Shown here piece after piece: positions 33,886-43,312 of a DNA stretch of 64,000 nucleotides (positions within the stretch are counted from its first letter, which is position 1; every line of letters begins with the position of its first letter). The stretch comes from Candidatus Rifleibacteriota bacterium (GTDB lineage: Bacteria; Muiribacteriota; Ozemobacteria; Ozemobacterales; Ozemobacteraceae), in assembly GCA_015233565.1 (NCBI GenBank), contig JADFXM010000005.1, positions 124,001 through 188,000 on the forward strand, in the 5' to 3' direction. Position numbers and translations under genes: made by a program. The notes below the pieces were generated by a model that worked only from the letters and a program-made list of their open reading frames with translations, was not told the origin of the DNA and did no database searches.

Positions 33886-35097
33886 TCAATGGTGGGCAAC
33901 TCCGCAAGTCATTAAATCCGTGGAATCAGCTATTAAAGCTATTGTCAAAGGCAAACTAACCAGAGATAGTCCATCCTGAATATATAGTACGCTGACTTGT
34001 TGAATCATAAATGCTAACAGGAATCCCAAACCAATTATTCTGTACAAGCCATTGCGGTGGTATTGTTCTTTATTCGTAAACCATATGTATGCAGGTAAAG
34101 TAACAAGTATTGCGTCATAATGATGAAAATACGGATTGCAAACAATGATTGTCAATGTAGCAATTCCGAATAACCTGGGGAAACAGGATTCCGAATTTTT
34201 GCATTTGTACCAGACGTAAAAACAAAGAAAAACCAGAGGAACAATGCAAATAATCCATGCTCCGAAAACATATTCCTGAAAATTTAGTGGTAAAATCGAA
34301 CGGATGAAAGCATGAAGAGTGTGATGTTTCCAAGGTGGAATGATACTGATCAAGCTGCCAATTTTAGAAGTCGCGGCAAGGTAGTTTCCCCACAAGGATT
34401 TGCTGAAACAAAAGGGAAGTAATAGTAGCGATCCAAAACCGACTCCCCACCCCATTAACATCCTTAACTCGCTATGTAGCAAGAAAAGGCAGGGGAAAAT
34501 AATTCCAATATTAGGTTTCAACATTAGAAGGGATAATATCAATCCGGAACACCTCGGTTTTTGTAACATTCGCAGTTTTAAACCGGCGCAAATAAGAAAA
34601 AGATACAAACTACTTATGTGTCCAAGGGGGGGGATTAATAACCAACTGGCCGAGGAAAGCGATATTATAGAGAACTTCAGAAAGTCAGACCGATTGATTT
34701 TAGAAATTTTTCTGAGTACAAGAAGAGCTAAGATCATCATAGTGCTGCTGAAAATGACAATCGCAATATATGCATGAGATCTTGTCAGAAAACTTAAGAA
34801 ATAAGAGAAAAACGGAAAATAGGGAGGGTAGACAAAAGGCAGATTAGGAGTAATCCCAGGATACAACTTGTCGAAATCTCCCGAAGCTGTCAGATTAGCA
34901 GTATTCCAAAACAACAGCCAATCCTTTGGATGACTGAAGTTATCACCGCATAACAACCAACCGACTGTCCAGATTACAAAATTAAGTAGTGCAATAACTG
35001 CAAACAAAAAGAAAAAATCAATCTTCAACTTACCCGAGAATGGTAATTTCCATTTTCCTGAGTTGGTGGGTTCATCATTTTCTTGAGTTTTATTCAT
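33886..35097 (-). CDS. GT87/DUF2029-type polytopic membrane protein
   Basis: 403 residues from the ATG at 35097 (the frame extends to 35181 inside gspJ). About 9-10 hydrophobic helices. The early segment FVYPPYFPFFSYFL after GDFDKLYPG resembles the conserved region of GT87/DUF2029 (polyprenyl-phosphate-sugar-using mannosyl-type glycosyltransferases), where Asp residues on the first extracytoplasmic loop are catalytic. Assignment is by pattern only. It follows gspJ closely in the same direction and may glycosylate an exported or surface partner. It converges with the AraC gene. Confidence 0.65.
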   Translation of the reverse strand: MNKTQENDEPTNSGKWKLPFSGKLKIDFFFLFAVIALLNFVIWTVGWLLCGDNFSHPKDWLLFWNTANLTASGDFDKLYPGITPNLPFVYPPYFPFFSYFLSFLTRSHAYIAIVIFSSTMMILALLVLRKISKINRSDFLKFSIISLSSASWLLIPPLGHISSLYLFLICAGLKLRMLQKPRCSGLILSLLMLKPNIGIIFPCLFLLHSELRMLMGWGVGFGSLLLLPFCFSKSLWGNYLAATSKIGSLISIIPPWKHHTLHAFIRSILPLNFQEYVFGAWIICIVPLVFLCFYVWYKCKNSESCFPRLFGIATLTIIVCNPYFHHYDAILVTLPAYIWFTNKEQYHRNGLYRIIGLGFLLAFMIQQVSVLYIQDGLSLVSLPLTIALIADSTDLMTCGVAHH

Positions 35098-35116
35098 TGT
35101 TAAAATAAAAGTCCTA

Positions 35117-35779
35117 TCATTTTGGAAGAAGAAATGCAGTAGAAAAGGCATTTCCAAACACCGGTGAACTGGCTTTGACAAAATAGATATCGACGCCTAC
35201 AGCATTTGCTATATCTATAGGAGCAAGAGACCCGGTAAGAGGAAACCATTTTTTCCCGTCGAATATCGAAAATTCAACTTTCTCAACATTTTCCAAAATC
35301 TTTGTTACAGTAGTTTTTCCAGCTTGGCGAGTGTCGGTAACAACTGGCGTAACTGAACGTTCAAGAACTTTTTTTTCGGGATCATGGATCCATTCAATGC
35401 GCAGATATCCAGCTGGAGTATCATTACGTGCGATAAATTCCAATCTGGAAGTGGAATAACTGAGCATTCCTTCGCCTCCAAGGAAATCAAAGGCCGGATT
35501 ACCGGTTTCTCTATGGAGTTCTCCTAATTCCTTTCTCATCAATTCAACAAAGAATTCCAGTTTTCGTGCCGTCGTTGATAGTTCGATTATGCGCCGCGAA
35601 TAATCGGATGTCGAATAAGTTATGCCGTTTACCAGAGTTAAAAGGAGTGCAGCAAGCGCCATTGTGATCAACATTTCAACAAATGAAAAAGCTTTAGTTG
35701 GATTGTGGATTCCACGAAAAACTCTATAAGTATTTTGTAAAAAATTCGGGTAACGTCCCCTCTCTAAATTATTTATCAT
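35117..35779 (-). CDS. gspJ: Type II secretion minor pseudopilin GspJ-like
   Basis: 220 residues from the ATG at 35779, which overlaps the gspI stop as ATGA. A prepilin cleavage site lies at KAFSFVEMLITMALAA near 30-45, followed by a long hydrophobic helix (LLLTLVNGITY) and a beta-rich domain. Minor pseudopilins cap the pseudopilus that pushes exoproteins through the outer-membrane secretin. The Glu at +5 of the motif is present. The last pseudopilin in the set, followed by the GT87-type gene. No gspK is seen. Confidence 0.78.
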   Translation of the reverse strand: MINNLERGRYPNFLQNTYRVFRGIHNPTKAFSFVEMLITMALAALLLTLVNGITYSTSDYSRRIIELSTTARKLEFFVELMRKELGELHRETGNPAFDFLGGEGMLSYSTSRLEFIARNDTPAGYLRIEWIHDPEKKVLERSVTPVVTDTRQAGKTTVTKILENVEKVEFSIFDGKKWFPLTGSLAPIDIANAVGVDIYFVKASSPVFGNAFSTAFLLPK

Positions 35780-36219
35780 TGCCATTTTTCCGGATACTCA
35801 ACAATGAAGGTTTCGGTTTCCAGAAAATCATTCACATAATCACTCCGCCAAAAGATTTTGAGATTCACTTTATAAAGCCCGTCAAATCTATAATTCCTGA
35901 CTTCCCCCCTGGTGATCTCCTGCTGATAGGAAAAAATAGGAAAATCTGAGCCAAAATCTCCGGATGATTTTCCCATTGTCACCGGCATCGATTCAAGTTC
36001 AACGATCCTTTTCCAGGCAAGTGCCCTGGCAATTTGAGGAAATCTCCCTTCAGCAATTTTTCTGGAATATACTACTCCGGCTTGAAACACGGCTCCTGCC
36101 ACTAAAGCCGTCAAGGCAAGCCCTATCATTACTTCTAATAGAGTAAAACCAGGTTTTAACCCGATGGCATTAAAATTTTTTTTCGTAATTACTTTCCTTT
36201 TCAATAATTTCACCATCAT
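35776..36219 (-). CDS. gspI: Type II secretion minor pseudopilin GspI-like
   Basis: 147 residues from the first of two ATGs at 36219/36216 (the frame reaches 36258). Prepilin motif GFTLLEVMIGLALTALVAGAV near 20-40 with Glu at +5. The rest is a short beta-rich domain, normal for GspI. The start lies within the end of the upstream pseudopilin gene and no strong ribosome site is visible, so coupled translation is likely. Confidence 0.77.
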   Translation of the reverse strand: MMVKLLKRKVITKKNFNAIGLKPGFTLLEVMIGLALTALVAGAVFQAGVVYSRKIAEGRFPQIARALAWKRIVELESMPVTMGKSSGDFGSDFPIFSYQQEITRGEVRNYRFDGLYKVNLKIFWRSDYVNDFLETETFIVEYPEKWQ

Positions 36220-36688
36220 ACGGGCGCAATGCAAAAGTGGTGGAAAAACCAAGTTCAATATCCCGGACAGTCAAATTTGTTTCTTCACAAAAACCATCAG
36301 CTCGGGCACACCACCCATTTTCCAAGCCCTTTATCTCCACCCATTCAGGGATGGAAATGTGTTTAAAATGTATCGATTCAACAGGTTTTCCCTTCGGAAA
36401 CTTGTCAAAAACACCAATTTCATTACTTTCATCAACATAAACCCATAGATCTTTTCCGGAATAAACTGCGGAAAAATAGCATTCCCGCAGCAGTAATCCA
36501 AGTTGCCAGGAATAATCTTCCATTCGATTACGCTGAACTCGCGAAAAAAGATCCGGGGCGATTATTCCACATGCTGCGGAAAATAATATCAGCACCAAAA
36601 TCATTTCTATCAGCGTAAATCCATTCGTTTTTTTTAAGCAACTTTTTGGAGTTCCTGCTTGCCGGAAAACAAGGCGGTACAATTTCAA
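36170..36688 (-). CDS. gspH: Type II secretion minor pseudopilin GspH-like
   Basis: 172 residues. Basic leader, then prepilin motif NGFTLIEMILVLILFSAACG near 22-41 with Glu at +5. The C-terminal domain (about 130 residues) carries tryptophan and acidic residues and two cysteines (near 127 and 132: CARADGFC) that could form a disulfide. The start is a TTG at 36688, supported by AAAGGAG about 10 bases upstream. It overlaps the next pseudopilin gene by 50 bases. Confidence 0.78.
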   Translation of the reverse strand: MKLYRLVFRQAGTPKSCLKKTNGFTLIEMILVLILFSAACGIIAPDLFSRVQRNRMEDYSWQLGLLLRECYFSAVYSGKDLWVYVDESNEIGVFDKFPKGKPVESIHFKHISIPEWVEIKGLENGWCARADGFCEETNLTVRDIELGFSTTFALRPYDGEIIEKESNYEKKF

Positions 36689-36812
36689 AAAGAACTACTC
36701 CTTTTGCTTCCTATGATCCGCTCAAAAGCTAGCGAGGTCAATCTGAAAAAGGCGTTGTTGAAGGCAGCATCGGAACAGACTAATTCTCGTTTTGGCCACC
36801 AACGCCCTGCAA

Positions 36813-37253
36813 TCAGTGTCTACCTATATTCCAATTTTCTATATCTGCAGATTCCCCTTCGCCACCTTGCACTCCATCTTTCCCATAGCTCAAAAGATCG
36901 AATTCTTTTTGATGAACGCCGGGAGATAAATAAATGTATTCGTTATCCCAGGGATCCTTTGGAATAATTCCTTTTTCCATATATGGTCCTTTCCACTTCT
37001 TGGGAAGTGGTTCTGATGATGGCTTTTCAGAAAGCGCACTCAACCCCTGGGCTGTGGTAGGATAAAACCCATTGTCGGCAAAATATAGATTTAGAGCATT
37101 TTCCAAGGCTCGAATCTGAATTTCAGCAGTTTGCCTCCTTGCATCCTCAGTTCTTCCCATCATTCTTGGAAGTACCAACCCTGCGAGAAGACCTAAAATA
37201 ACAAGAACCACCAGTAGTTCAATCAATGTAAAACCGCGATTTTTTGATTTCAT
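36813..37253 (-). CDS. gspG: Type II secretion major pseudopilin GspG
   Basis: 146 residues, the expected length. Prepilin peptidase site KNRGFTLIELLVVLVILGLL at 4-23 with Glu at +5. The GspG-specific region LNLYFADNGFYPTTAQGLSAL (near 50-70) and the C-terminal WKGPYMEKG..PKDPWDNEYIYLSPG, including the calcium-loop area, are clear. It forms the shaft of the pseudopilus. GGAGG lies 4 bases upstream of the ATG. It sits between gspF and gspH. Confidence 0.95.
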   Translation of the reverse strand: MKSKNRGFTLIELLVVLVILGLLAGLVLPRMMGRTEDARRQTAEIQIRALENALNLYFADNGFYPTTAQGLSALSEKPSSEPLPKKWKGPYMEKGIIPKDPWDNEYIYLSPGVHQKEFDLLSYGKDGVQGGEGESADIENWNIGRH

Positions 37254-37263
37254 ACAACCTCCG

Positions 37264-38469
37264 TTATATCAGCTTATTCATTTCGTAAATTGGTAGAAGA
37301 ACGCCAATCATTATACCTCCAACAATAATTCCGATTCCAATTATCAAGATCGGCTCAAAAAGGTGAAGAAGAATTTCAAGCGTTGCCATTCCCTCAGATT
37401 CAAGCTCCGCCGAAACAAGCTCAAGCATTCCTGCAAGATCACCGGAAGCTTCCCCAGCTTCAATCATCTGAATCAGAAATGCGGGATATGCTTTTGCTGC
37501 AGTAAGGGCATCAGAGAAAGAAAGCCCTTTTACCAGGGACACTTCAACGTTTTCCAATTGTTCCTTTTCCAGGGCAGAAAGAGAACAACTACGGGCGGTT
37601 TTAACAGTCTCGAGCAAAGGGATACCGCTCTTTATCATTAGCGCGGTATTTCTAGTCCAGGATTCGAGCTGAAAACTAACAACCAATTTCCCTAAAATAG
37701 GAATTTTGATAACAAATGCTTCGATTTGCCGTCTGAAGATATTAACATTAAAAAAAATCCTTACGAGAAGTAGAAGCACAAAAATGCCGCCTAAAGCAAT
37801 CAAACCATAGTTCCTCAAAAAATCGCTGATCGTGAGAAGCAATCGCGTTATCCAGGGAAGGCGCCCCTGCATATCTGAAAAGATTTTTTGAATCATTGGT
37901 AGAAGATAAACCATGAGAAAAGCAAGCACCCCAGTAGCTAAAATCAGCATTATAACAGGATAAATTGCAGCAGTTACCAACCTTCTTCTATATTCGAGGG
38001 TTTTGTTAAAATGAATGGAAAGTTCTGCAAAAGCAGTATCAAGACGCCCTGTAGTTTCACCGACCCTGATAATAGAATTTGACCAGGAATCGAGAATGTT
38101 GGGCATTTCCGAAATGGCAACTGAAAGAGTTTTTCCTTGTTCAATTCCTTCTTTTATACTTGCTAATAAAGCTTTTCTTGGAGCCCAGGCCTCCTGATTC
38201 ATCATTCCAGCCAGCGCACGAGCTAATGGAACTCCACCTCTTAAAAAAACTGACAGCTGCCTTGAAAACCTGGCTTTCTCTTCTATTGAGAACCCATCAC
38301 TGTTTCCCAATCCCATTCTTCTTTCGCTTGCCAAAACTGGAGCAATCTCAAACGGAAGGACTCCCCGTTCACGAATCTTTCTTCGGGCACCTTCAATTTC
38401 AGGGGCTTCAATTGTTCCATCTACTTGATTGCCACTAGTATCATAGGCCTTATATGTGAAAAGAGGCAT
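37264..38469 (-). CDS. gspF: Type II secretion inner-membrane platform protein GspF
   Basis: 401 residues, normal length. Begins MPLFTYKAYDTSGNQVDGTI, typical of GspF. Two T2SSF repeats are present: about 70-190 (FSRQLSVFLRGGVPLARALAGM) and 270-395 (FQLESWTRNTALMIKSGIPLLETV), with three hydrophobic helices near 168-190, 220-240 and 372-395. It anchors the secretion ATPase to the pseudopilus base. AAGGGA precedes the ATG. 10 bases separate it from gspG. No gspE ATPase gene is nearby. Confidence 0.95.
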   Translation of the reverse strand: MPLFTYKAYDTSGNQVDGTIEAPEIEGARRKIRERGVLPFEIAPVLASERRMGLGNSDGFSIEEKARFSRQLSVFLRGGVPLARALAGMMNQEAWAPRKALLASIKEGIEQGKTLSVAISEMPNILDSWSNSIIRVGETTGRLDTAFAELSIHFNKTLEYRRRLVTAAIYPVIMLILATGVLAFLMVYLLPMIQKIFSDMQGRLPWITRLLLTISDFLRNYGLIALGGIFVLLLLVRIFFNVNIFRRQIEAFVIKIPILGKLVVSFQLESWTRNTALMIKSGIPLLETVKTARSCSLSALEKEQLENVEVSLVKGLSFSDALTAAKAYPAFLIQMIEAGEASGDLAGMLELVSAELESEGMATLEILLHLFEPILIIGIGIIVGGIMIGVLLPIYEMNKLI

Positions 38470-38519
38470 ATTTTTTCCCTTGATCTTTCTGTAAAACCAG
38501 CTTCAAAAGTAATGGTGAT

Positions 38520-38740
38520 TCGATTCCATACAGTTTGAGTGTTCCGACTCTGCTCTGAGCAACTGCTCCAACTCTGTTCCCCGCAAGTGGTGCAACTTCT
38601 CTCTGAGCAATTGTTACTATTCAGGTCAACACAAGGCTCCAATTTCGCTCTGAGTTATTACTCCAACCAACCAATAAAAAATCTTTCGACCCTGCTCTAC
38701 GAAATCGTTTAAACTCTGATCAACTCTGGCGCTTTGTTTC
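38520..38740. repeat. Degenerate 22-26-base minisatellite between gspC and gspF
   Basis: The unit resembles CCAACTCTGCTCTGAGCAACTG on the plus strand and recurs in degraded form at about 38545, 38569, 38592, 38638, 38687 and 38710. It lies in the 282-base gap between the gspC stop and the gspF start, where neighbouring genes are otherwise closely packed. No frame is maintained across it. Confidence 0.5.
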
Positions 38741-38751
38741 AAATTTTTCCC

Positions 38752-40425
38752 TTATCTCGGGAATGACCCACCTGTTTGGTAAATTGGCCCAACTACCACT
38801 TCAGAAGTTTTTTGCGAACTATCAGTAGGTGGACTCTGTCTGAAGGGGCTGGGAGGTTTATATGTCGAAGGTTGAAAAGGTTGATTAGTTGTCTGAAACG
38901 CTTGATTTGTCGCCTGGGGTGGCTGATTAGCAGGCTGAAAAGACTGATTTAAAGATGTAAAAGATTGATTTGATGTTTGAAACGGCTGATTTGTTGTCGG
39001 AGATTGATTGCCTGACCATGGTTGAATGGCCTGACCAGGTTGAATTATCCGGAATGATTGATTCCCCTGACCAGACGAAATGGTTGGTAGCTGTTGATTA
39101 CCAGGCCATGATTGATTTGCAGATATCTGTGAGTTTGGCGGCCATGGTGGATTTTTGGATTGCAAAGAGGAAGTCAAAGGCAATTGACTTGAAGTAACAC
39201 CTAAAGGAGAATTTGAGGTTTGAGGGAACTCTGGATGGGATGCTTGTGATTGAGTTCTCATCCTTCGCATAGCAGGTGCATCAATAGTCATTTCATGACC
39301 ATCTCTGATTAGATTCGCTTTTATTTGGGATGTCGAAAATTTAGCCAAAAGTTCAGGAATTTCATTCGCCTTTTTGAAAATGCTTCCGCCTATCCCACTT
39401 ATGACATCCCCTGATTTGAAACCAGCTTTGGCAAGCTCAGAATTCGGCTGGACATTTTTTAAGACAACAATATAGCTTCCGTCCTTTTTAATGGTTTCAA
39501 CATCTCCGCTTGTAAGTAACTTCATTCCTGCGACTAAATCGGCCTTTGTAGTCGAGGAGGCAACGTTTTCCTTTTGATCAGTATCCTGATTTTGTGGATC
39601 AGTATTTTTTTTGCCAGGAAGCGATGCCATTGCAGTCGAACTCGCATTTTTCGACACCGGTGTCAGATCAAGTAATTTCAAAATTCCATCACCTTTTGGG
39701 GTGGAAAGGGTAACCTCTCTGCTGGATATTTTTAAAATCCTAATTGTATCCGAGGCGCCAGTCTTAATTACAACATCATGTCCCCGCATCGGGTCGAAGA
39801 GAAATACCGTCGAACTTTTTCCGCGTTTGTCATGTATTATTCCCTTAAGGCGGTATCCGATTGCTGAAAGCTCCAATGTCGGAGTAGCTATTTTAGTGGT
39901 ACCTGATGCCGTCTGTTTACCCTGTGAATTAGTTTTCTTTTCCACCTTCTTTTCAGCTCGAAGGCTGTCAGACGCAGTTTTTCCGGTTGCAATCAGTGTA
40001 GGTGAAGCAAGGTTCTGTTTTTTTGATACCGGGCCTTTTCCAGAAATTTTTTCTGAGTTTGTGGAAATCAGATTTTTTTTGCTGATTTCCCCTGTAATAG
40101 ATGCTGGTTTCGTGGAGGAAGCATTCATAGCAATGACTTTGTCCACAGGCTCATCAAATGGAACACCAAACAACGATGCCAATTCAGTATTGTTTGGGAA
40201 TTCATAACTTACTGATTCGGAGGCAACTAACTCGGCAGCTTTTGAAATATTTCCCCGGGAAATAGCGTTTTCAACGTTAAGCTCTTTTACAGTATTTATA
40301 TAATCACTGTAAAAGTAGAAAAAAAAACCACCGGCAATTAATAAAACCACCGAAACAATTATTTTTTCCTCGAGATGACGAAAAAATTTTCTTGAACCAA
40401 CTTTACCAATCAAATTTCTATCCAA
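38752..40425 (-). CDS. gspC: GspC-like type II secretion protein with PDZ domain and Asn/Gln-Pro repeat tail
   Basis: 557 residues, about twice the usual GspC length. Cytoplasmic start, transmembrane helix 22-40, a Ser/Lys-rich linker, a homology-region-like domain (about 185-255: LSAIGYRLKGIIHDKRGK), a PDZ domain at 308-383 (VLKNVQPNSELAKAGFKSGD, GHEMTIDAP), and a low-complexity tail of Asn-Gln-(Ser/Pro/Ala)-Phe repeats at about 430-520. GspC links the inner-membrane platform to the secretin and can bind substrates. The tail is not typical and may reach into the cell wall. First gene of the gspC-F-G-H-I-J run; gspD is not in the window. Confidence 0.8.
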   Translation of the reverse strand: MDRNLIGKVGSRKFFRHLEEKIIVSVVLLIAGGFFFYFYSDYINTVKELNVENAISRGNISKAAELVASESVSYEFPNNTELASLFGVPFDEPVDKVIAMNASSTKPASITGEISKKNLISTNSEKISGKGPVSKKQNLASPTLIATGKTASDSLRAEKKVEKKTNSQGKQTASGTTKIATPTLELSAIGYRLKGIIHDKRGKSSTVFLFDPMRGHDVVIKTGASDTIRILKISSREVTLSTPKGDGILKLLDLTPVSKNASSTAMASLPGKKNTDPQNQDTDQKENVASSTTKADLVAGMKLLTSGDVETIKKDGSYIVVLKNVQPNSELAKAGFKSGDVISGIGGSIFKKANEIPELLAKFSTSQIKANLIRDGHEMTIDAPAMRRMRTQSQASHPEFPQTSNSPLGVTSSQLPLTSSLQSKNPPWPPNSQISANQSWPGNQQLPTISSGQGNQSFRIIQPGQAIQPWSGNQSPTTNQPFQTSNQSFTSLNQSFQPANQPPQATNQAFQTTNQPFQPSTYKPPSPFRQSPPTDSSQKTSEVVVGPIYQTGGSFPR

Positions 40426-40727
40426 TCAATTTATTCTCAGCTACTTCTGATCAACATTAATAATAGCTTATAGAGCTATTTCCAAAAACTGTATCTCTTA
40501 AATTTCAACTTCAAAAAACACCATTCCAAAACAATGAAACTTACAAGGACTAGCAATATGATTTTCAGAGCTGGAAACACCGATCAAATCAGCATGCCTA
40601 TTTCAGAAAGTCTCCATTTCTAGCTTTCAAACGTCTCATTGTTCCAAAATGACAATTAGCCAATCAAACAACTCGCACCCAGTAAACGAACATTCAACCG
40701 AAATGGGATATTAGGCAAGGCCCTGCA
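40426..40727. other. Intergenic region without recognisable features
   Basis: 302 bases, AT-rich, upstream of gspC on the minus strand and downstream of the next gene. No hairpin with a U-run, repeat or coding frame stood out. The gspC promoter should lie in its left part. Confidence 0.5.
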
Positions 40728-42260
40728 TTAAGGAGCAGTTACCAGTGAAATTGTTTTCCTTTCATCCTTATCATACAGTTCTACCTTTGATCCGCTTGGA
40801 AGCGGAAGAGAAAAACTAATCCGATCAAATGGTTTGAGGACTTTTAAATCAAATTTGTCTACCAGAAAGGTAATTTTATCACTATCTGACAATTCCGGAA
40901 CTTTTTTTAATGAAACGTTATCCCCATCAACTGTTGAAAATAAGACTTCTCCTTCGTATTTATCAACATTTCTGGAGTAAAGTCTTACTTCTACATTCAG
41001 ATTATTAAATCTGGTATAGGTCTCAGGAAGCATCACCATGTTCGCTCCACTCATCTTCGCAACGTCAAAATTGTCCGAATCCGTTGTCTTTTTATTAGTA
41101 CCAGTGTTGTTTTCTGCACTTTTTGCCTGATCGCCCTGAGAATCGGAAGTTGCAGAAGTGCTTTTTCCGGGTTCAGCGGGAGCAGAAGTCCCTGTGTTTG
41201 CAGTATTTGCTGTAGTAGCTGAGTTTTCAGGATTTACCGTGGTTAGGGGATTTGTAGAATTTGCTGCATTTGTGGTACTTCCTGCATTTGCAGTAGTCGC
41301 TGAAGTCCCTGCTGCTTCCTGACTTGCGGGAGCGGTAGTACCTGAATTGGAAGTGTTGGAATTTGAACTCGCAGAAGTCATTTTTTCGCCGGAAGTTGGA
41401 CTTCCGGAAGATCCTGAAGTACTTTGAGTCTGTCCGCTTGACGAGGGGTTCGAAGTCTGCTGGGCAGTATTTGTAGGCTGCGATGTTGTTGGATTGACAG
41501 TTTCATTTGAACCCGCGGGAGCTTCTTTATCACTTCGCGAAGTGAATTCAATTCCATTGTTGCTCGAGGTCGAATCACTTGTTTCGGTCTTTCCGCCTTG
41601 AGTAACTTCCTGGTTTTTTGTTGAGGAAGACGATGTTGCAGATGTGTTAGAATTCTTTTTTGTTGGTTTAGTTGCTTCCAGTATCTTTTTTGTTGCCTCA
41701 TCGACAGTCGGGAAAAATTCCATCGCCTGCATCGAATCTCCGCTTTTAATCAGTTTTACAAGTTTCTGGGATAAATCGGTGATTTGCGACTGATTTCTTG
41801 AGGAATCAACTGCAAAGAGAGGTAAATTTCCACCGCTTTCCTTGTTCATCGAATCATACAAAAGGGCAACAACTGTTGATCTTTCGTCAACAACAAAAGT
41901 CACTTCAGAAGAATCTTTGTGGACAAAAAATCCCCTTAATTGGATCCCGTTTCGAAGAGGCGGAGAAATTTTAACTTGAAAAAGTTCATTTCCGGAAAGC
42001 CCTTCGAAAGAACAGGTTAAATTTTTTTCAGCATTTTTTTGTAAAACCGGAAGGTTTTTAGAATTAAGAACCTCAAACTGAATATCAATTGGGTTGGAAA
42101 GATTATTGTGATCAGATAGAATTGCTGCCAGATGGGGTGGGACTTTTATGGATAGGTTAAACATTTTCTGGTCATCGGCTTTAATTGGAACATTTGCAGC
42201 TAAAATTAAAGCTAAAACCATACAAAAAACGACAAAAATAGATTGATCTCTCTTTAACAT
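40728..42260 (-). CDS. Large exported protein with a Ser/Thr/Asn-rich central region
   Basis: 510 residues from the ATG at 42260, with AGGAGG 5 bases upstream (the frame extends to 42371). Signal peptide 1-28 (SIFVVFCMVLALILAANVPIKA). A beta-rich N-terminal domain (about 30-190), a low-complexity Ser/Thr/Asn/Gly linker of about 180 residues (230-410), and a C-terminal domain with FNNLNVEVRLYSRNVDKY and a closing beta strand. The architecture suits a surface or periplasmic stalk protein. No family recognised. It may be an exoprotein of the neighbouring secretion cluster, by location only. Confidence 0.65.
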   Translation of the reverse strand: MLKRDQSIFVVFCMVLALILAANVPIKADDQKMFNLSIKVPPHLAAILSDHNNLSNPIDIQFEVLNSKNLPVLQKNAEKNLTCSFEGLSGNELFQVKISPPLRNGIQLRGFFVHKDSSEVTFVVDERSTVVALLYDSMNKESGGNLPLFAVDSSRNQSQITDLSQKLVKLIKSGDSMQAMEFFPTVDEATKKILEATKPTKKNSNTSATSSSSTKNQEVTQGGKTETSDSTSSNNGIEFTSRSDKEAPAGSNETVNPTTSQPTNTAQQTSNPSSSGQTQSTSGSSGSPTSGEKMTSASSNSNTSNSGTTAPASQEAAGTSATTANAGSTTNAANSTNPLTTVNPENSATTANTANTGTSAPAEPGKSTSATSDSQGDQAKSAENNTGTNKKTTDSDNFDVAKMSGANMVMLPETYTRFNNLNVEVRLYSRNVDKYEGEVLFSTVDGDNVSLKKVPELSDSDKITFLVDKFDLKVLKPFDRISFSLPLPSGSKVELYDKDERKTISLVTAP

Positions 42261-42478
42261 ACTGCCTCCTGTTAAAAATAACACATTGAAGTCTGCAAAA
42301 AGGCGCTCACATTGGTTGGAAATGATTCCCAATTGTCCGGGTAGCAATTTTCTTGCAAACAACAGCTTCATTAGTAATTAAATCTTCTCAAAAACAAAGG
42401 AAATAAACTCTGGTAATGGTTCCCAAAGTTTAAGACATTCGCTTTTAGACACCGTTTGTAAATTCCTCTGCAAAATGA

Positions 42479-43312
42479 TTATTTCTGAAGTTGCCACTTT
42501 TGTGTACTTTGGTCTAAAACAATTTTTATCGGAATATTTTCCTGATTCTTCAGAACATGTTGGGTTAAAGAAATTTCAGTTTCACTATCCCATTTGGCAT
42601 TTTCTGGATTCCAATCGTCCACTTCAATCTCATAGACATTTTTAGCATTTTTTCCTTCAATTTTAAATATTTGAAATCCGCTGCCATTCATATTATCCAG
42701 GAGAGAACAAAAGAAATACTCCTTTTTTGGGGAAAAAACTGGATTTTCCTTCAGAACTATTTCCTCTCCATCTTTTTCGTTGACAAGAATATAATGGTAC
42801 CATTCATTTCCGTTCAAGCAAATTAAATACATTCCCAGAAAATCAAAATAATCTCTTAACTCATACTTCTTGCAATCATCTCTTTCAGAGATATCAGAGA
42901 ATGCCTTTTCTTTGCCATTCAGAAGGCTTATCTTCAGATCTTTTCCTTTTTTGGAAACTCGTTCATTGGATTTTGTTATTAATCCTTCTTTTTTTTCATT
43001 GTCTTCAATTTTGCCAAGGTAGCCTCCGAAAACCCAGCCGACTGAGTCACTCGCATCCTTGACTTTGTACCAAAAAGCTTTTAAACCATCTATCTCGGTT
43101 TCGTTTCCCCCTGTCTTTTCAATTTTTACCAAAGCTTTTGAAGGAAGGGTTTTAATTTTTTTTGCTCCCTGATCAGGCTTTTCACGCATGGAAAGGCCTT
43201 TTTCAGCTGTGACTGCAACGTTTTCGTCTTGATCGAATGAATACCCGGTGAAAGGGAATCCGAAAAGCAGAATCAGAAAAACAAAATACAGATGGACAAA
43301 CTTAATACTCAT
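42479..43312 (-). CDS. Exported SH3b-domain protein
   Basis: 277 residues. Signal peptide 1-24 (HLYFVFLILLFGFPFTGYS). Bacterial SH3 domain at about 30-105 (VTAEKGLSMREKPDQGAK, AFWYKVKDASDSVGWVFGGYL), which usually binds cell-wall peptides. The remaining 160 residues contain beta strands with several Trp and paired Lys/Asp segments and no recognised family. SH3b-plus-unknown layouts are common among envelope proteins of uncultured bacteria. It lies 218 bases upstream of the Ser/Thr-rich exported gene, same strand, possibly with separate promoters. Confidence 0.72.
   Translation of the reverse strand: MSIKFVHLYFVFLILLFGFPFTGYSFDQDENVAVTAEKGLSMREKPDQGAKKIKTLPSKALVKIEKTGGNETEIDGLKAFWYKVKDASDSVGWVFGGYLGKIEDNEKKEGLITKSNERVSKKGKDLKISLLNGKEKAFSDISERDDCKKYELRDYFDFLGMYLICLNGNEWYHYILVNEKDGEEIVLKENPVFSPKKEYFFCSLLDNMNGSGFQIFKIEGKNAKNVYEIEVDDWNPENAKWDSETEISLTQHVLKNQENIPIKIVLDQSTQKWQLQK

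Noticed and set aside
33861..33886. Bidirectional terminator between the AraC and GT87-type genes
   Set aside because: AATTGAA/TTCAATT is short and overlaps a stop region, without a clear U-run on either strand.
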